DNA of 64,000 nt from Morella rubra. Lineage: Eukaryota; Streptophyta; Magnoliopsida; Fagales; Myricaceae. Location: positions 5,001 through 69,000 of the forward strand of contig CM025855.1 in NCBI GenBank assembly GCA_003952965.2. Direction: 5' to 3'. Shown piece after piece: positions 62,207-64,000 of this stretch. Both the position numbers and the translations under genes were made by a program. The notes under the pieces were generated by a model, which was given only the letters and a program-made list of their open reading frames with translations, did not search any database and was not told the DNA's origin. The stretch's first letter is position 1. Each line of letters opens with the position of its first letter.

Positions 62207-63570
62207 TGACGAGGGAGAAGATGACAAGAAAAACCCAGCAATGGAACGGATATTAGAGTCAACAGAAGAAGACCATCGCTGGAGCCGAATTGGCGAGTGC
62301 CGAGTCTTTTTTCGGTAGATGATAGCTCGAGTCTCTTTTGGGTAGGTTATTCCACTTTTTTTTTTTTGCCTTGAGGCACTATCTATCTTTGTATTTAAGC
62401 TCGGTTCGTTTATTTATGAAACAAGTTCAGCTATTCACATGATAAAAAAAAAAAAACAAAAAAAAGTTCAGCTATTCACATGATTTTTCATTCGTAAAAT
62501 TGTTGTAAACTCGAGTTAATCTGTTATTTGTTGTTATAAGATCGTATGATTAAATCGATTAGTATTGATTAATGAATAAAAGCTTAATTAATTTACCTTA
62601 CCTTCATAAAGATCATATATCATTTTTTCCTCCATAGAATAGCATATACGACTGGAATTCATAAATATCAATCTATATTTATTGGATTGAGAAAGGGACT
62701 CCTCTCATTTTTAGACGTACTTATGGTTTTTTTGATAGTGTGAAGAAAGATAACCTAAGCAATTTCTTAAATTTGAAAGAAAGATTGGACGGCAGGAACT
62801 AGTTTAACAGTAAAAAAATTTGGCCTCAAAACAAGTTTTTAGGACTGATCCGTGTTGGGAGAGATCTAAAACCTTGACTTAAAATTTTTAGAGATTTTTT
62901 TACTTGATCTAAAAATCCCGAAAATTACAAATCTGCAGTTGAAAAAAAAGAAAAGAAAAAAGACCCAGGGGGAGGTGATCCCTCTCAGCCCCCCTCTCCG
63001 GCTCCGCCGCCCAGATCGGGGGATATGGTATGGGCAGATCTGCGCCATATTTTTTTCATTTAACTTTCTACTCTTTTTTGTTGTGCTCTCTATATTTTTT
63101 TCCCAATAAAAAATCCGAAAAAGTAAACCCCAAAAGGAATAGAAAGTAGTTATAAAGTCCATCACATATTCTTTGTTTTTTTTTTGTTTCCGAGTAAACT
63201 TAAGACCATCACCTACTCAGAAGAAAAGTAATCGTATTTTCCAAGAATAGAAGAGACTAGTCCCAGCAAACATACATCGAGTCATTCGAGATCAACCCAG
63301 TGGTGATTGTAATCATCCTTATATTTCACTAGTGCGGTAGTGTGTGTGTGTGTATATATTCCTAAGCTGGGACATGATGATGGGCCATAAACGAGGTTCT
63401 TCTCGTTTCCGAGCGAGGTTGGAAAAATATCTAGTCCACCAGCTTACAAGAAATTTAGAGACTTATGAATCGGCGACTGACAATTCAGACACTCACCGAG
63501 TCTCTCATTTCCTGAAAGGGCCAAACCCCTTACTTTAACCAAAAACAGAGCAATCCAAAGGTGTTTAAGG
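62207..63570. other. Divergent intergenic region between the P4H-like and USP/U-box genes
   Basis: Contains a short A-tract flanked by 21-bp direct repeats (62423-62484), a C/G-rich patch near 62965-63020, and a GT microsatellite running into TATATATT at 63338-63360, a possible TATA box for the right-hand gene. No gene. Confidence 0.5.
62423..62484. repeat. 21-bp direct repeats flanking a 20-bp A-rich tract
   Basis: Identical 21-bp copies (AAGTTCAGCTATTCACATGA plus T) at 62423-62443 and 62464-62484 flank A12-C-A7. This is the layout of a target duplication around a retroposon tail with almost no body. Confidence 0.9.
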
Positions 63571-64000
63571 ATGGGTAGCATCGTGAATGTTGAAGAGGAG
63601 AGAGAATTCGATGTGGAAGAGACTATATTTGTTGCGGTAGGGAAGAGTGTGGAGGAGAGCCAGACGATTCTGTTTTGGGCCGTGCAGAATTTTGTGGGAA
63701 AGAAGATTTGCGTTCTCCATGTTCACCAGCCCGAGCACGTAGTTGAACTGAGTGAGTCTCCTTCCAGGGGGAACTGATCTGAAATGTTGCATACTGCTTT
63801 CCTAGAAGGTCTTTTGGTCTCTGGGGACTGAGTTCTGGCTTTATAAGTGTATATTTTCGAGATTTGCGGTTACTGAATCTCTTAGTCAATTGGAGTTTAA
63901 TGATCAAATGGAGTACATATCCGGACACATATTGGGCTGCATAAGAATGTTAGAGAAATAATATGTTGAATCTCATTGTTACTCTTTAGTGCTTTGCGAT
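63571..64000 (+). CDS. USP domain / U-box protein (PUB33-like), first exon, partial at window edge
   Basis: Coding starts at 63571 and exon 1 ends at 63751 (donor GTGAGT at 63752), 60 codons plus one base; the rest lies beyond the window. It reads ETIFVAVGKSVEESQTILFW, then AVQNFVGKKICVLHVHQP, the opening strand and helix of the N-terminal universal-stress-protein (USP) domain found in plant U-box E3 ligases and receptor-like cytoplasmic kinases of the PUB32-35/PUB51-53 group. The U-box and kinase parts cannot be seen, so the full architecture is inference. Confidence 0.75.

Overview
The window is plant nuclear DNA, almost certainly from a eudicot. It is AT-rich, its genes are split into many short exons by long GT-AG introns, and it carries plant-type telomere-like heptamers, microsatellites and fragments of L1-like LINEs. 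The protein families are plant ones (WAT1-related transporter, UBA-containing WRNIP1, USP/U-box protein, KIN-10C). I cannot name the species. I see no prokaryotic or viral gene cluster and no new multi-gene system; the interest lies in gene structure.

Layout: 12 host genes, one cut by the right edge. (1) 2.3-12.1 kb, +: SWIB/Plus-3/GYF chromatin-type protein, 7 coding exons, one AT-AC U12-type intron, and a scrambled tandem duplication around its last exon. (2) 13.1-14.9 kb, -: 2OG-Fe(II) dioxygenase, head-to-head with (3) 15.3-20.1 kb, +: coproporphyrinogen III oxidase, 8 exons. 20.1-24 kb is repeat-rich with LINE pieces and a MITE-like element. (4) 24.0-25.6 kb, -: intronless WRNIP1/RarA-type AAA ATPase. 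(5) 26.1-29.4 kb, -: WAT1-related transporter, 7 exons. (6) 31.3-33 kb, -: ribosomal protein eL36 with a classic telo-box/site II promoter. 33-39.5 kb is a long intergenic stretch of repeats. (7) 39.6-44.4 kb, +: class 3 lipase of the calmodulin-binding heat-shock type. (8) 45.3-50.4 kb, +: coiled-coil protein. (9) 51.0-57.9 kb, -: KIN-10C-type kinesin, 16 exons. (10) 58.8-59.0 kb, +: small CHCH protein. (11) 60.0-62.2 kb, -: secretory P4H12-like prolyl 4-hydroxylase homologue with substituted active-site residues. (12) 63.6 kb to the edge, +: first exon of a USP/U-box protein.

The genes are unrelated housekeeping and regulatory genes: chromatin/RNA (1), haem synthesis (3), replication-fork maintenance (4), translation (6), lipid hydrolysis (7), chromosome movement (9), mitochondrial thiol-rich protein (10), secretory pathway (11). 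They do not form a pathway. Genes 7 and 8 sit in the same order as Arabidopsis At3g49050 and At3g49055 as I remember them, so that pair looks like ancient microsynteny.

Exon limits were assigned by hand from reading-frame phase, splice signals and family resemblance. In every gene the listed exons join in one open frame to a stop codon. Arabidopsis locus names are from memory and were not checked by search.
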